Assembly (NCBI GenBank): GCA_044463945.1
Contig: JBIQLW010000016.1
Coordinates: 1-64,000 of the forward strand
From: 62-47 sp044463945
Lineage (GTDB): Bacteria; Pseudomonadota; Alphaproteobacteria; Rhizobiales; Xanthobacteraceae
Direction of reading: 5' to 3'
Length of the DNA: 64,000 nucleotides
The notes under the pieces are model-generated. The model ran no database searches, was not told the origin of the DNA, and worked only from the letters and a program-made list of their open reading frames with translations. The translations under genes were made by a program, and so were the position numbers. Each line of letters opens with the position of its first letter. The first letter of the stretch is position 1. Shown piece by piece: positions 25,481 to 35,300 of the stretch.

Positions 25481-27181
25481 TTGGGATCGATCGTTCTTCT
25501 TGACCTGATGGGCGGCGTCGCGCTGCTGCTGTGGGGCCTGCATATGGTCCACAGCGGCATCCTGCGGGCGTTCGGTTCCGATCTGCGGCTGATGCTGGCG
25601 CGCGCGCTTGGCAACCGCTTCTCCGCCTTCGCCGCCGGCCTCGGCCTCACCGCGCTCCTGCAAAGCAGCACCGCGACCGCGCTGATCGTCTCGTCCTTCA
25701 CGGCGGAAGGCATCGTCGGCCTGATGCCGGCGCTGGCCATCATGCTCGGCGCCAACGTCGGTACCACGCTGATCGTCCAGGTGCTGTCATTCAATATTTC
25801 CGCCGCCGCTCCGGCGTTGTTCGTCATCGGCCTCGTCGCATTCCGCAGCGGCGCGCGCTCGCGCGTCAAGGACATCGGCCGCGTCGCCATCGGGCTCGGC
25901 CTGATGCTCTTGGCGCTCCACATCCTGCTCGGCACGCTGGAGCCCGCCGAGAACGCGCCGGCGGTCCGCATCTTCATGGCCGCGATCACCACTGATCCGA
26001 TCCTGTGCATCCTGATCGGCGCGGTCGCCACCTGGGCGGTGCATTCCAGCGTCGCCACTGTTCTTCTTATTATGTCGCTGGCCTATGCGCAGTTCATCAC
26101 GCCGTTCGCCGCGCTGGCGCTGGTGCTCGGCGCCAACCTCGGCAGCGCCATCAATCCGATGATCGAAGGCGCGCGCCGCGACAATCCGGCGAGCTACCGC
26201 CTGCCGCTCGGCAATCTCGTCAACCGCGTGATCGGCGTCGTGCTGGTCGCGCCGTTCCTGCATCCGCTCGCCGACATCCTGACCTCGTGGCAGCCGGACC
26301 TCGCCAAGATGACGGCGCAGTTCCATATCGCGTTCAATCTCGTGACGGCGCTTCTGTTCATCGGCGTGCTCGACGGCGTCGCCGCGCTGCTGACGCGGCT
26401 GTTGCCAGCGCATACGACGGCGGTCGATCCGGCGAAGCCGCGCTACCTCGACGAGAGCGCGCTGGCGACGCCGTCGCTGGCGCTCACCGACGCCGCGCGC
26501 GAGACGCTGCGCATGGGCGACATCGTCGAAACCATGCTGCGCCGGGTGATGACGGCGATCATGACCAACGATCGCGCGCTGGTCGCGGACGTCTCGCAGA
26601 TGGATAACAACGTCGATCGCCTCGACGAGGCGATCAAGCTCTACGTCACCAAATTGACGCGCGGCAGCCTCGACGAGCGCGAGAGCCAGCGCGCCATGGA
26701 GATCATTTCCTTCGCCATCAATCTCGAACATATCGGCGATATCGTCGACAAGAACCTGTGCGAACTGGCGACCAAGAAGATCAAGCACCGCTTCCAGTTC
26801 TCGGCCGAGGGCGCCGCCGAACTGCTGGAATTCCATCGGCAGACGATGGAATCGCTGCGCATCGCCTTCGGCGTGTTCATGTCGGGCGACGTCACCGAGG
26901 CGCGCAAGCTGCTGGCGGAGAAGGCCGTGCTGCGCAGCGCCGAACTCGCGGCGACCGAGCGCCACCTTGAACGCCTGCGCGAGGGACGGCCGGAGTCGAT
27001 CGAAACCACCTCGCTCCACCTCGACGTGCTGCGCGACCTCAAGCGGATCCACTCTCACATCTGCTCGGTCGCCTATCCGGTGCTGGATGCGGCCGGTATG
27101 CCGGAGGAGAATGCCGAGACGGCTGCGGCGGATACCCTTCTTGCCGGCACCGGGCCGGCGGCGCACCCGTCGTCGAATTAA
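25481..27181 (+). CDS. Na+/phosphate cotransporter family protein with PhoU-like C-terminus
   Basis: This inner-membrane protein of the NptA/YjbB (SLC34-like) family has 566 residues. The N-terminal half has two inverted repeats with the signature QSSTATA (Gln61) and, in the second repeat, HSSVATV. The C-terminal half, from about 330, is helical and PhoU-like (KLTRGSLDERESQRAMEII, INLEHIGDIVDKNL), a common regulatory appendage. YjbB exports phosphate in E. coli when overproduced; direction and substrate here are inferred. The start is a TTG at 25481 behind GGACGAGG. Its stop overlaps the convergent LAB_N gene by four bases. Confidence 0.85.
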   Translation: MGSIVLLDLMGGVALLLWGLHMVHSGILRAFGSDLRLMLARALGNRFSAFAAGLGLTALLQSSTATALIVSSFTAEGIVGLMPALAIMLGANVGTTLIVQVLSFNISAAAPALFVIGLVAFRSGARSRVKDIGRVAIGLGLMLLALHILLGTLEPAENAPAVRIFMAAITTDPILCILIGAVATWAVHSSVATVLLIMSLAYAQFITPFAALALVLGANLGSAINPMIEGARRDNPASYRLPLGNLVNRVIGVVLVAPFLHPLADILTSWQPDLAKMTAQFHIAFNLVTALLFIGVLDGVAALLTRLLPAHTTAVDPAKPRYLDESALATPSLALTDAARETLRMGDIVETMLRRVMTAIMTNDRALVADVSQMDNNVDRLDEAIKLYVTKLTRGSLDERESQRAMEIISFAINLEHIGDIVDKNLCELATKKIKHRFQFSAEGAAELLEFHRQTMESLRIAFGVFMSGDVTEARKLLAEKAVLRSAELAATERHLERLREGRPESIETTSLHLDVLRDLKRIHSHICSVAYPVLDAAGMPEENAETAAADTLLAGTGPAAHPSSN

Positions 27182-27504
27182 GGCCGCGACGTCTGCCGGC
27201 CGTTGATGAGAATGAAATAAAGATTGCGGAAATAGACGATCAGGCCGAACGCCTGCCCGGCGATGAACACCGGATCGCGGCGGTACAGCGCGTAGATCAG
27301 CAGCAGCACGCCGCCGCCGATCGAGAAGAACCAGAACGCCAGCGGAATCACGCTCTGCCGCGCGCGCTCGGAGGCGATCCATTGCACCACGAAGCGCATG
27401 GTGAAGAACGCCTGCGCGACGAAGCCGAGCACCACCCAGCCGTCGAACTGGATGATGAACACGTCATGCAGGTACGCGCCGATTGAATCGAGCAGTTCAG
27501 TCAT
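27178..27504 (-). CDS. LAB_N domain membrane protein (lipid-A biosynthesis N-terminal domain), RgtF-like
   Basis: A 108-residue protein with three predicted membrane segments of the LAB_N family, named for the N-terminus of some lipid A enzymes. Recognisable stretches are FVAQAFFTMRFVVQWIASE, AFWFFSIGGGVLLLIYALYR and GLIVYFRNLYFI. Its start lies eight bases inside the glycosyltransferase gene, so the two are translationally coupled. In Rhizobium leguminosarum a small LAB_N-like protein (RgtF) accompanies RgtE, which makes dodecaprenyl-phosphate galacturonate; a helper role in polyprenyl-phosphate-sugar supply is inferred. Confidence 0.85.
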   Translation of the reverse strand: MTELLDSIGAYLHDVFIIQFDGWVVLGFVAQAFFTMRFVVQWIASERARQSVIPLAFWFFSIGGGVLLLIYALYRRDPVFIAGQAFGLIVYFRNLYFILINGRQTSRP

Positions 27505-28264
27505 GCGGCATGACCTCGGTTGCGACCGGATTGGGCTTCTTGCGGCGGATCAGCCACCACACGCCCGCAAGATCCATGATGCCGATCCACAGACGGTCGA
27601 AAAAGCCGTAGTTCGACACGCCGGAGCGGCGCGGGCGATCGATCACGTCGATATAGGCGATGTCGTGGCCTTCCCGCCGCACCAGCGCCGGCAGGAAACG
27701 GTGCAGCCCGTCGAAATACGGGAGCGTCAGGAACACCTCGCGGCGGATCGCCTTGAGGCCGCAGCCGGTGTCGCGGGTGCCGTCGCGCAGGATGGCGTTG
27801 CGCACGCCGTTGGCGACGCGCGACTGCACCTTCTTGAAGCCGGTGTCCCTGCGCCCCACCCGCTGACCGGCCGCGAGCGCGACACTTGCCCCCCCGTGCT
27901 CCAGCGCCAGGATCAGGTCCGGCAGGAAGGCGGGATCGTTCTGGCCGTCGCCGTCGAGGGTGGCGACGATGGCGCCGCGCGCGTGGCGCACGCCGGTGCG
28001 CACCGCCGCCGATTGCCCGCGCGATTGTGCATGGCGGATATGACGCAGGTTACGCCGCTGCCGCATCAACGCCGCCAGCCGGTCGGCGGTCGCATCGGTC
28101 GAGCCGTCGTTGACGTAGATGATCTCATACGACCAGCGCTCCCCCAGCGCGGCGGCGATCTCTGTGACCAGCGGCGCGATGTTCTCGGCCTCGTTGCGCA
28201 CCGGAACGACGATCGAAACCTCAATCGGGGGCGTATCGGAGGACGGCACGGAACCACTCATCAT
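27497..28264 (-). CDS. Glycosyltransferase family 2, polyprenyl-phosphate sugar transferase (DPM1/ArnC/RgtE-like)
   Basis: This enzyme transfers a sugar from a nucleotide donor to a polyprenyl phosphate on the cytoplasmic face, providing the lipid-linked donor for ArnT/GT39 transferases. The product of about 255 residues starts with VSIVVPVRNEAENIAPLV, has the metal-binding TLDGDGQNDP motif and RKGVQ-like RVGRRDTGFKK. It lacks the two C-terminal membrane helices of ArnC. ATGs at 28264 and 28261 are both possible. The gene is 146 bp downstream of the GT39-like gene and overlaps the LAB_N gene. The sugar is not readable; galacturonate or mannose would fit the lipid A of this bacterial group. 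Confidence 0.85.
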   Translation of the reverse strand: MMSGSVPSSDTPPIEVSIVVPVRNEAENIAPLVTEIAAALGERWSYEIIYVNDGSTDATADRLAALMRQRRNLRHIRHAQSRGQSAAVRTGVRHARGAIVATLDGDGQNDPAFLPDLILALEHGGASVALAAGQRVGRRDTGFKKVQSRVANGVRNAILRDGTRDTGCGLKAIRREVFLTLPYFDGLHRFLPALVRREGHDIAYIDVIDRPRRSGVSNYGFFDRLWIGIMDLAGVWWLIRRKKPNPVATEVMPHD

Positions 28265-28409
28265 ATCGGGGTTGTAACTATATCGGGCCGATCGGTCCGC
28301 CGCAGGCAGGCCCATGCAGCGCGCGTTTCGCGGATGGGCGCTTCTTATGGCGCAAACCCGCCCCGGGCAACCTTTTTAAAGGTTGTGATACGGAGCGTGA
28401 ACGGACCCC

Positions 28410-30155
28410 CTACTCCGTACCTTCGGAGCGGAACACGGCGATCGATACCGGCCTTCCTTGCGAGTAGTTGTAGCCCTCGACCCGCGTGGCGACGTTGTAG
28501 CGAAGGCCGATCGCCTCGGCGCGCTGGGCGAAGGCGCGTTCCGAACGCTGCTCCACCAGCGCGAAGCGGCAGCTTCCTTGCAGCAGGAAGTCGGCGGCGC
28601 GCGCGCCGTCGGTGAGCAGCGTCGAGGTGCCGGTCATGAACACCAGGCTCGGCTCGTGATAGCCGGCGGCGGCGGCCTTCGGCCCGACGCACACCACGTT
28701 GCGCAAGGCGCGCGCCACCTCGACGCTGGGAAACAGCGGCCGCAGCGCCGGCACGATCACGCCGTACACCGCGATGCCGAGAAACAGCGACGACGCCACC
28801 GCATTGAGCAGCGAGCGCTCGGCGCGATAGTCGTCGTAAAGCCACCACGCGAACAGACCGAAGATCAGCGACACCGCGACGAACGGCCAGGCCAGGAACA
28901 CCGGCTGATAGGTGAAGTTGATCGCCGCCACCACCGCGATCACCGAGGTGATGACGGGCACGGCGAACCACCACGCCGCGCCGCGGATCACCCACGAGCG
29001 CGACAGGATGCGGCGCTCCAGCGCGATCGCGATCAGGATGGCGATCGCCGGATAGAGCGGCAGCACGTAATGCGGCAGCTTGGTGATGACCAGTTCGAAC
29101 ACGATCCACGACGGCACCAGCCATGCCAGCAGAAACTGCACGCCGGGCTCGCGCCGCGCCCGCCATACCGCCGGCGCCGCCATGCCGGCCAGCGGCGCGC
29201 CGGGCCAGAACGTGATCCAGAACAGTACCAGATAGGTGAACGGCGGCGCGCCGTGGGATTCCTGCGCGTTGGCGAGTTTGCTCAGCATGTCGCCGCCGAC
29301 CGAGGTGGTGAAGAAGGTGTCGCCGGCGCGCCAGAAGATGGCGACGAACCACGGCAGCACCAGCACCAGAAGCCACAACAGCCCCCACAGCGGCCGCAGC
29401 CGCCACAGCCAGTTGGCCGAACGGTCCATGATCGCCAGCGCGCCGACGGTCAGCACCACGAACATCAGGATCAGCGGGCCCTTGAGCAGCACGCCGCCAG
29501 CGATCGCGGTCCAGAAGATCGCCGGCCATGCCCATGGCGGCCGCAGCGGGTCCTCGCCGCGCTGCCACGACAGATAAACCCGCGCCAGCGCGCCCATGGC
29601 GGCGACCACGGTCAGCAGCAGCACCGCGTCGGTCTTCGCCAGCCGTGCCTCGACGCCGAGCAGCACCGAACTGCACAGCAACAGCGCCGCCAGCACCGCG
29701 CCGCGCCGTGTCACGAAGGCGAGCGCGGTCCAGTAGGTCAAAAGCACCGCGCCGATTGCCCCGAACAGCGATGGCACCCGATAGAGCCAGATGCGCACCT
29801 GCGCGCGCGGCAGGCCGAGCGACGAGGCGGTCTCCACCGCCGCCGCCTGCAACCAGTAGATGCCCACCGGCTTCTTGTAGCGGACCTCGTCCTGAAAGCG
29901 GATATCGACGAAGTCGCCGGTCTCGACCATCTGCTTGGTGGCCTGCGCGAAGCGCGCCTCATCGCGGTCGATCGGCGGGATGTTGAAGAAGCCCGGCAGG
30001 AACATCGCCAGGCCGCACAGCGCGAGAAACAGCACCGCGCGGACGTCGCTGACAGTGACGAAGTTGAGCACGGTCACGAGCCCGCGGCCGGGATTGACCC
30101 GGTTGTTGGGTTCGCGCGGCGCACCGAAGCGGGACTGGTAGACGTTCTCGGCCAT
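28410..30155 (-). CDS. ArnT/GT39-family polyprenyl-linked sugar transferase, integral membrane
   Basis: A 581-residue multi-spanning protein of the PMT/ArnT superfamily, which moves a sugar from a polyprenyl-phosphate carrier onto lipid A, core LPS or protein on the periplasmic face. The first periplasmic loop holds the catalytic acidic motif PPIDRDEARFAQ (Asp63, Asp65, Glu66), followed by VRYKKPVGIYWLQ, both highly characteristic. About 11-12 membrane segments precede a C-terminal periplasmic domain of roughly 120 residues. The ATG at 30155 is the sensible start; the frame is open further upstream without support. The downstream GT2 and LAB_N genes probably make its donor. Confidence 0.87.
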   Translation of the reverse strand: MAENVYQSRFGAPREPNNRVNPGRGLVTVLNFVTVSDVRAVLFLALCGLAMFLPGFFNIPPIDRDEARFAQATKQMVETGDFVDIRFQDEVRYKKPVGIYWLQAAAVETASSLGLPRAQVRIWLYRVPSLFGAIGAVLLTYWTALAFVTRRGAVLAALLLCSSVLLGVEARLAKTDAVLLLTVVAAMGALARVYLSWQRGEDPLRPPWAWPAIFWTAIAGGVLLKGPLILMFVVLTVGALAIMDRSANWLWRLRPLWGLLWLLVLVLPWFVAIFWRAGDTFFTTSVGGDMLSKLANAQESHGAPPFTYLVLFWITFWPGAPLAGMAAPAVWRARREPGVQFLLAWLVPSWIVFELVITKLPHYVLPLYPAIAILIAIALERRILSRSWVIRGAAWWFAVPVITSVIAVVAAINFTYQPVFLAWPFVAVSLIFGLFAWWLYDDYRAERSLLNAVASSLFLGIAVYGVIVPALRPLFPSVEVARALRNVVCVGPKAAAAGYHEPSLVFMTGTSTLLTDGARAADFLLQGSCRFALVEQRSERAFAQRAEAIGLRYNVATRVEGYNYSQGRPVSIAVFRSEGTE

Positions 30156-30205
30156 CGGTTCCGCATACGATGAAACCGAGGGGGCGACAACCGCTCGGGC
30201 GGCCG

Positions 30206-32320
30206 TTACTGGATTCTGACGACGACTGTGTCCGCCGCGCCCGTCGCGTCCATCACCGTCAGGCGGACGAAGCCCGGTCCCGGCGGCTGCACGAGGCGCT
30301 GGCGCCGGCTGTCGAAGTCGCCGGCCGCCACGCCGTTGACCAGCACCGTCATCGGCAGGACGCCGCCCGCGACCTTGACGGGCAGCGCGACGGCGTCGCC
30401 GGGCCCGCCGGCCATGGCGTCGATCCTTGAGCCGTCGAGCGGAAACTGGATGTGCAGCGGTCGCGTCGCGCGCGCATCGACCAGATCGCCCGCTGACCGG
30501 AACCGGCGCAGCGGCAACGGCAGCCGCGCATTGGCCGCGATCAGGGTTCCGGGTGGAGCCTTGGGCAACGGCGCCGGCAGTTTGCCGGACCGGGCGAAGG
30601 CGTCGAACAGGATCGGCGCGGCGGCGGCGCGCCCGATCAGGCCCGGTACGGGCGCACCATCCGGCCGGCCGACCCACACGCCAACGGTCATGCGGCCGTC
30701 GAAGCCGACCGACCAGGCGTCGCGATAGCCGTAGCTGGTGCCGGTCTTGAAGGCGATCCGGTTGCGCACCGCATTGTCCGGCGGCGGGGTTCCCAGCAAC
30801 ACGCTTGCGACCTGCCAGGCGGCAGTCCGGTCGAACAGCCGCAGCGGCTCCGGCCGTGCGTCGCCGCGGCGGATCTCCTGCAACGGCACCGTGGTGCCGA
30901 GCCGGGGAAAGCCGCTGTAAAGTTGCACCAGATCCTGCAAGGTAACGCCGACGCCGCCGAGCCCCATGGCCAAACCGGGCACTTCGCCCTCGGGCAGCAC
31001 AAGGCTTCCGCCGGCCTGCCGCAGCCGCGACGTCATGCGGCTCGCGCCGACGCGATCGAGCAGCGCCACCGCCGGAACGTTGAGCGACATCTGCAAGGCG
31101 TGACGCACCGACACCGTGCCCTGAAACGTCATGTCGAAATTTTCCGGCGCGTAAGCGCCGAAACGCACCGGGCGGTCGTCGATCAGGCTGTCGGGGTGGA
31201 CCACACCGTCCTCGAACGCAAGGCCATAAATGAACGGCTTCAGCGTCGAACCGGGCGAACGCACCGCGCGCGTCATATCGACCTGCCCGGCGCGGCGCGT
31301 ATCGAAGTAGTTGGGTGAGCCGATCCGCGCCAGCACTTCGCCGCTTGCGTTGTCGAGCGCGACGATGGCGACCGAGATGTCGGGGCCGAGCGCGGCCGCG
31401 CGGTCGCGCGCCAGCGCCTCAAGGCTGCGCTGCAAGTTGAGGTCGAGGGTGAGGCGGATCACGGGCGCGTCCTTCACCGTCGCCATCGCCCGCTCCGCCG
31501 AATGCGGCGCCAGCATCGGCATCGGGCGGCGGATACGCGGCACCGCCACCGCCTTGGCCTGCGCCGCGTCCTCGGCGGACACCTTGCCCTCCTCCACCAT
31601 GCGGTCAAGCACGCGGTCGCGCGCCGCTCGCGCGGCTTCGGGATGGCGGTCGATCCGCCGCGTCTCCGGCGACTGCGGTAGCGCCACCAATAGCGCCTCC
31701 TCGGCCAACGACAGCCGCTTCGGCTCCTTGCCGAAATAGGCGATTGCAGCGGCGCGCACGCCCTCGAGATTGCCGCCGAACGGGGCCAGCGTCAGGTACA
31801 GGTTGAGGATCTGGTCCTTGTCGAGCTTCCGTTCGATCTCGATGGCGCGCACGATCTGGTGCAGCTTGGCAGTGAGCGAGCGGTGCCGCCGCGGCTCCAT
31901 CAGCCGCGCCAACTGCATGGTGATGGTCGAGCCGCCGGAGACGATGCGGCCGCGCGTCACGAGTTGGAACGCGGCGCGCCCCAGCGCCCACGGATCGACG
32001 CCGCCGTGGGTGCGGAAGCGCTGGTCCTCGTAGGCGAGCAGCAGCGCCACATAGCCGGGATCGACATCGGTCTTGGCGTCGACCGGCAGCCGCCAGCGGC
32101 CGTCCGCCATGGCGAAGGCGCGCAGCAACTTGCCGTTGCGATCGACCACCGTGGTCGAAACCTGCCGCGCCGCCTCGAACGGCAGCGGCCCCAATGAGGC
32201 CACCCACGCCGCGAAGATCGCGCCGAACGCCGCCAGCATCACCGCGCACGCCGCCGCCGCGTGCCACAACCAACGCCGGTGGCGCTTGGGAGATGCGGCG
32301 ATGGCGGCGGACGCGGTCAT
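30206..32320 (-). CDS. pbpC: Penicillin-binding protein 1C
   Basis: This bifunctional class A penicillin-binding protein (704 residues) has an N-terminal membrane anchor (about 20-42). The GT51 glycosyltransferase domain carries the catalytic Glu in YEDQRFRTHGG (Glu98) and GGSTITMQLARL. The transpeptidase domain carries SPGSTLKP (Ser358, Lys361), SLN (412-414) and KTGTS (525-529). The C-terminal biPBP_C domain of about 90 residues is specific to PBP1C. The start overlaps the stop of the alpha-2-macroglobulin gene by four bases. This yfhM-pbpC coupling is widely conserved and suggests that PBP1C repairs the wall where the macroglobulin traps attacking proteases. Confidence 0.95.
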   Translation of the reverse strand: MTASAAIAASPKRHRRWLWHAAAACAVMLAAFGAIFAAWVASLGPLPFEAARQVSTTVVDRNGKLLRAFAMADGRWRLPVDAKTDVDPGYVALLLAYEDQRFRTHGGVDPWALGRAAFQLVTRGRIVSGGSTITMQLARLMEPRRHRSLTAKLHQIVRAIEIERKLDKDQILNLYLTLAPFGGNLEGVRAAAIAYFGKEPKRLSLAEEALLVALPQSPETRRIDRHPEAARAARDRVLDRMVEEGKVSAEDAAQAKAVAVPRIRRPMPMLAPHSAERAMATVKDAPVIRLTLDLNLQRSLEALARDRAAALGPDISVAIVALDNASGEVLARIGSPNYFDTRRAGQVDMTRAVRSPGSTLKPFIYGLAFEDGVVHPDSLIDDRPVRFGAYAPENFDMTFQGTVSVRHALQMSLNVPAVALLDRVGASRMTSRLRQAGGSLVLPEGEVPGLAMGLGGVGVTLQDLVQLYSGFPRLGTTVPLQEIRRGDARPEPLRLFDRTAAWQVASVLLGTPPPDNAVRNRIAFKTGTSYGYRDAWSVGFDGRMTVGVWVGRPDGAPVPGLIGRAAAAPILFDAFARSGKLPAPLPKAPPGTLIAANARLPLPLRRFRSAGDLVDARATRPLHIQFPLDGSRIDAMAGGPGDAVALPVKVAGGVLPMTVLVNGVAAGDFDSRRQRLVQPPGPGFVRLTVMDATGAADTVVVRIQ

Positions 32321-35300
32321 TTCGCCGCCTTCACCTCGACCGTGCCGGTGCCGGTGCGGCCATAACGCGATGGATTGTACATGTCCTCGACATAAGCCTG
32401 CGGCAGCACGTACTTACCCGGCGACACCGCGCGCACCACATAGGCGACGGTGAACACCGACTTGCTGTTGGCGGCGCGGTCGATGGCGGCGCTGAAGCGG
32501 TCGTCGCGGAATTCGGTGTGCTCCGCCTCCGCGCCGTCCTCGATCCAGTCCAGCGTCCCGGCATCGCCCGACGACACCAGATGCGGGTTGTCGATCTCGA
32601 AGCCGGCCGGCAGATAATCGACCACCATGATGTGACCGTATTCCGGCTTGGCCTCGGTGATCTTCAGCACCACCGCGAAGCGCTGGTTCTGTTTTGCCTG
32701 CGCCGGATCGGCGGGCGTACCATCGAGAGCGAAGTAGTTGCGCTCAATCTTGAAACCGTTGGCGGCCGCCGGCTCCGGCGTCACCGGCGCGCCGGTCACC
32801 GACACGACCGCCTGCATCGGCACGTCGCCAAGATTGGTGATCTTGATCGGCTTGCCGTCGAGATCGATCGCCTTGTAGCTGCGATAGACCACGGTCTTGA
32901 CCGGCGAGCCGTCGATATCGAGCGATATCTTGTCGGCGTCCCTGGCCAGCGCCCGCGACGCCAGCACCAGCCACGCGTTTTCCTGCGTCGAGGTGAAGGG
33001 CGTCAGCCCGCGCGCCGCCTCGACCCGCTGCACCGCCTGCGTCAGCGTCGCGCGCGGCGCGTTGCCTTCGCTGGCGAGCGACACCAAAGCCGCCGCGTCG
33101 CGCAACGCCGAGCCGTAGTCGGTGCGGCCGAATTGCAGCACCGGCTTGGGATCGAGGCTCGCCACCGCCGCGGCATAGACCCGCTCGGCGCGGGCGCGGT
33201 CGCCGACCAGCGCCAACGCCGCCGCAAGCTGCGCCTTGGCGATCGGGGTCGCCAGATGATCGAGCTTGGTGTCGGCGAGATAGCGCAGGTCGCCGACAGG
33301 TGCGTTGCCGTTCTTCGCCAGCACATAGAGGCCGTAGGCGAGATCGCGGCCGCCGGTTTTTTCCGGCTCGTCGGCGTTGACCACGAAGTTGCGCACGCGG
33401 TCGAGCGCCGAGCGGAACGCGATGTCCGGTACGGCAAAGCCCTTCTCGCGGGCGCGGCTGAGGAAGTCGGTGACATAGGCGTCGAGCCAGTCGTCGTTGC
33501 CGCCCGATGACCACATGCCGAACGAGCCGTTGGAGCCCTGCCGCGCCAACAGCCGGTCGATGGCGTCCCGGATGCGCTGATCGACGGCGGTGTCCATCGC
33601 CAGATGCGCCCCCGCCGCCAAATCGTTGACGTAGAGCAGCGGCATGGCGCGACTGGTGATCTGCTCCGAACAGCCGAACGGATAACGGTCGAGCGCCTTG
33701 AGGATGGTCGCGGCGTCGAGCGCGGTGGACTGGCTCACCGACAGCGAGACGCCGCCGGTGCCGGCCACGAGGTCGGAGAACATGTCGCTGGTCAGCGTCA
33801 GGCTTTCGCCCTTCGCCAGCGTCCGCACCGAGCGCCGCGCCAGAATCTGCGTCGCCGCCTTGACGTCGAGCGCATAGTGACGCGCCAGCGTCAGGCCGTC
33901 CGGCCCCTTGATCGCGACGTCGATCTGCGCGGTGCCGGTGCCGGCGGCCTCCAGCGCCAGCGCCATCGAGGTGCGCTGCCTCGCCTTGAGGTTGACGGTC
34001 GTGGTGGCGTTGCCCGGCACCTTTACCGGCCCGGAGGCGCTGACGCTGATACTGTAGTCGCCCGGCGCGCCCTCAACATTATCGAGATCGAAACTCATGG
34101 TGCCGTGGTCGCCCGAGAGCAGGAAGCGCGGCAGCGTCGCGGTCAGCACCACCGGATCGCGCACGGTGACGTCCATGGTGGCGCGGCCGAGCTTGGTCGC
34201 GGTCCACGCCACCGCCATCAGCCGCGCGGTGCCGGCGAACTCCGGAATGTCGAAGGCGACGTTGGTGGTGCCGTCCGGACCGACGGTGACGATGCCGGAA
34301 TACAGCGCCAACGGCTTCTGCGTCGGCGGCGAGCCCTGCATCTCCGCGGCCGCGATGTCGCCGCCGGAGCGGATCTGGCCGCGGGTGCCCTGCATTCCGT
34401 CGATCAACTGGCCGTAGAGGTCGCGGATTTCCGCCGTGAGCCGCCGCTGGCCGAGATAATAGTCGTCGGGCGCCGGCGGCTTGTAGTTGGTGAGATTGAG
34501 AATGCCGACATCGACCGCCGCCACCACGATCTTGGCGTCCTCGCCGGGGCTCAGACCCGTAAGCTTCACCGGCAGCGCCAGCGTGGTGCTGGGCCGCACA
34601 AGCGCCGGCGGCGACAGTTCGACCTTGAGGGTGCGGGCATCCTTGTCGATGCCGAACCATTTCAGGCCGATGGCGCGGCCGGGCATCCGCTGCGCCGCCG
34701 TATCAAGCGGCCGACGCAAGGTCGCGACGACATAGGCGCCGGTGCCCCAATCCGAACCGACCGGGATGCGGACCTGCGCGGTGCCTTCCTTCACGTCCAC
34801 GGTCTGGGTGGTCAGCAACCGGTCGCCCAGCACGTTGACCGTCAGTTTGCCGGCGGTGCGGGCGTTGACCGACACTGTCATGGTGTCGCCAGCCGCGTAT
34901 TGCGGCTTGTCGATGGAGGTTTCCAGGAGGTCCGGAGTGTCGGCGCTGCCGTCGGAATACCAGCCGACATCAAACGACACCGAGGTCAGCGGCCCATTGG
35001 CCTCGCCCGATTTGACGTCGAGCCGGTAGCGGCCGGGCTGCGGCGACAGGTGCAGGCGCGTCGGCTTGTCGGCGGCAATGACGAGATCGCCGTCAGCGAC
35101 CCGCTTGGTCGATTTCACCGGCTCGTATTCCCACGACCCGCCCTGGCGATACCACTGATAGTGGGACTCGATCTTCAGAAGTTCGTAGCGCAGGCCGCCC
35201 CGCGCCAGCGCGGTGCCGTCCGGCGCGACGAACACCACATCGAAGTTGGCGTTCTCGCCCTCGGCGACGCTCCCGCCTGCGAACAGCGGCTTGACGCCGA

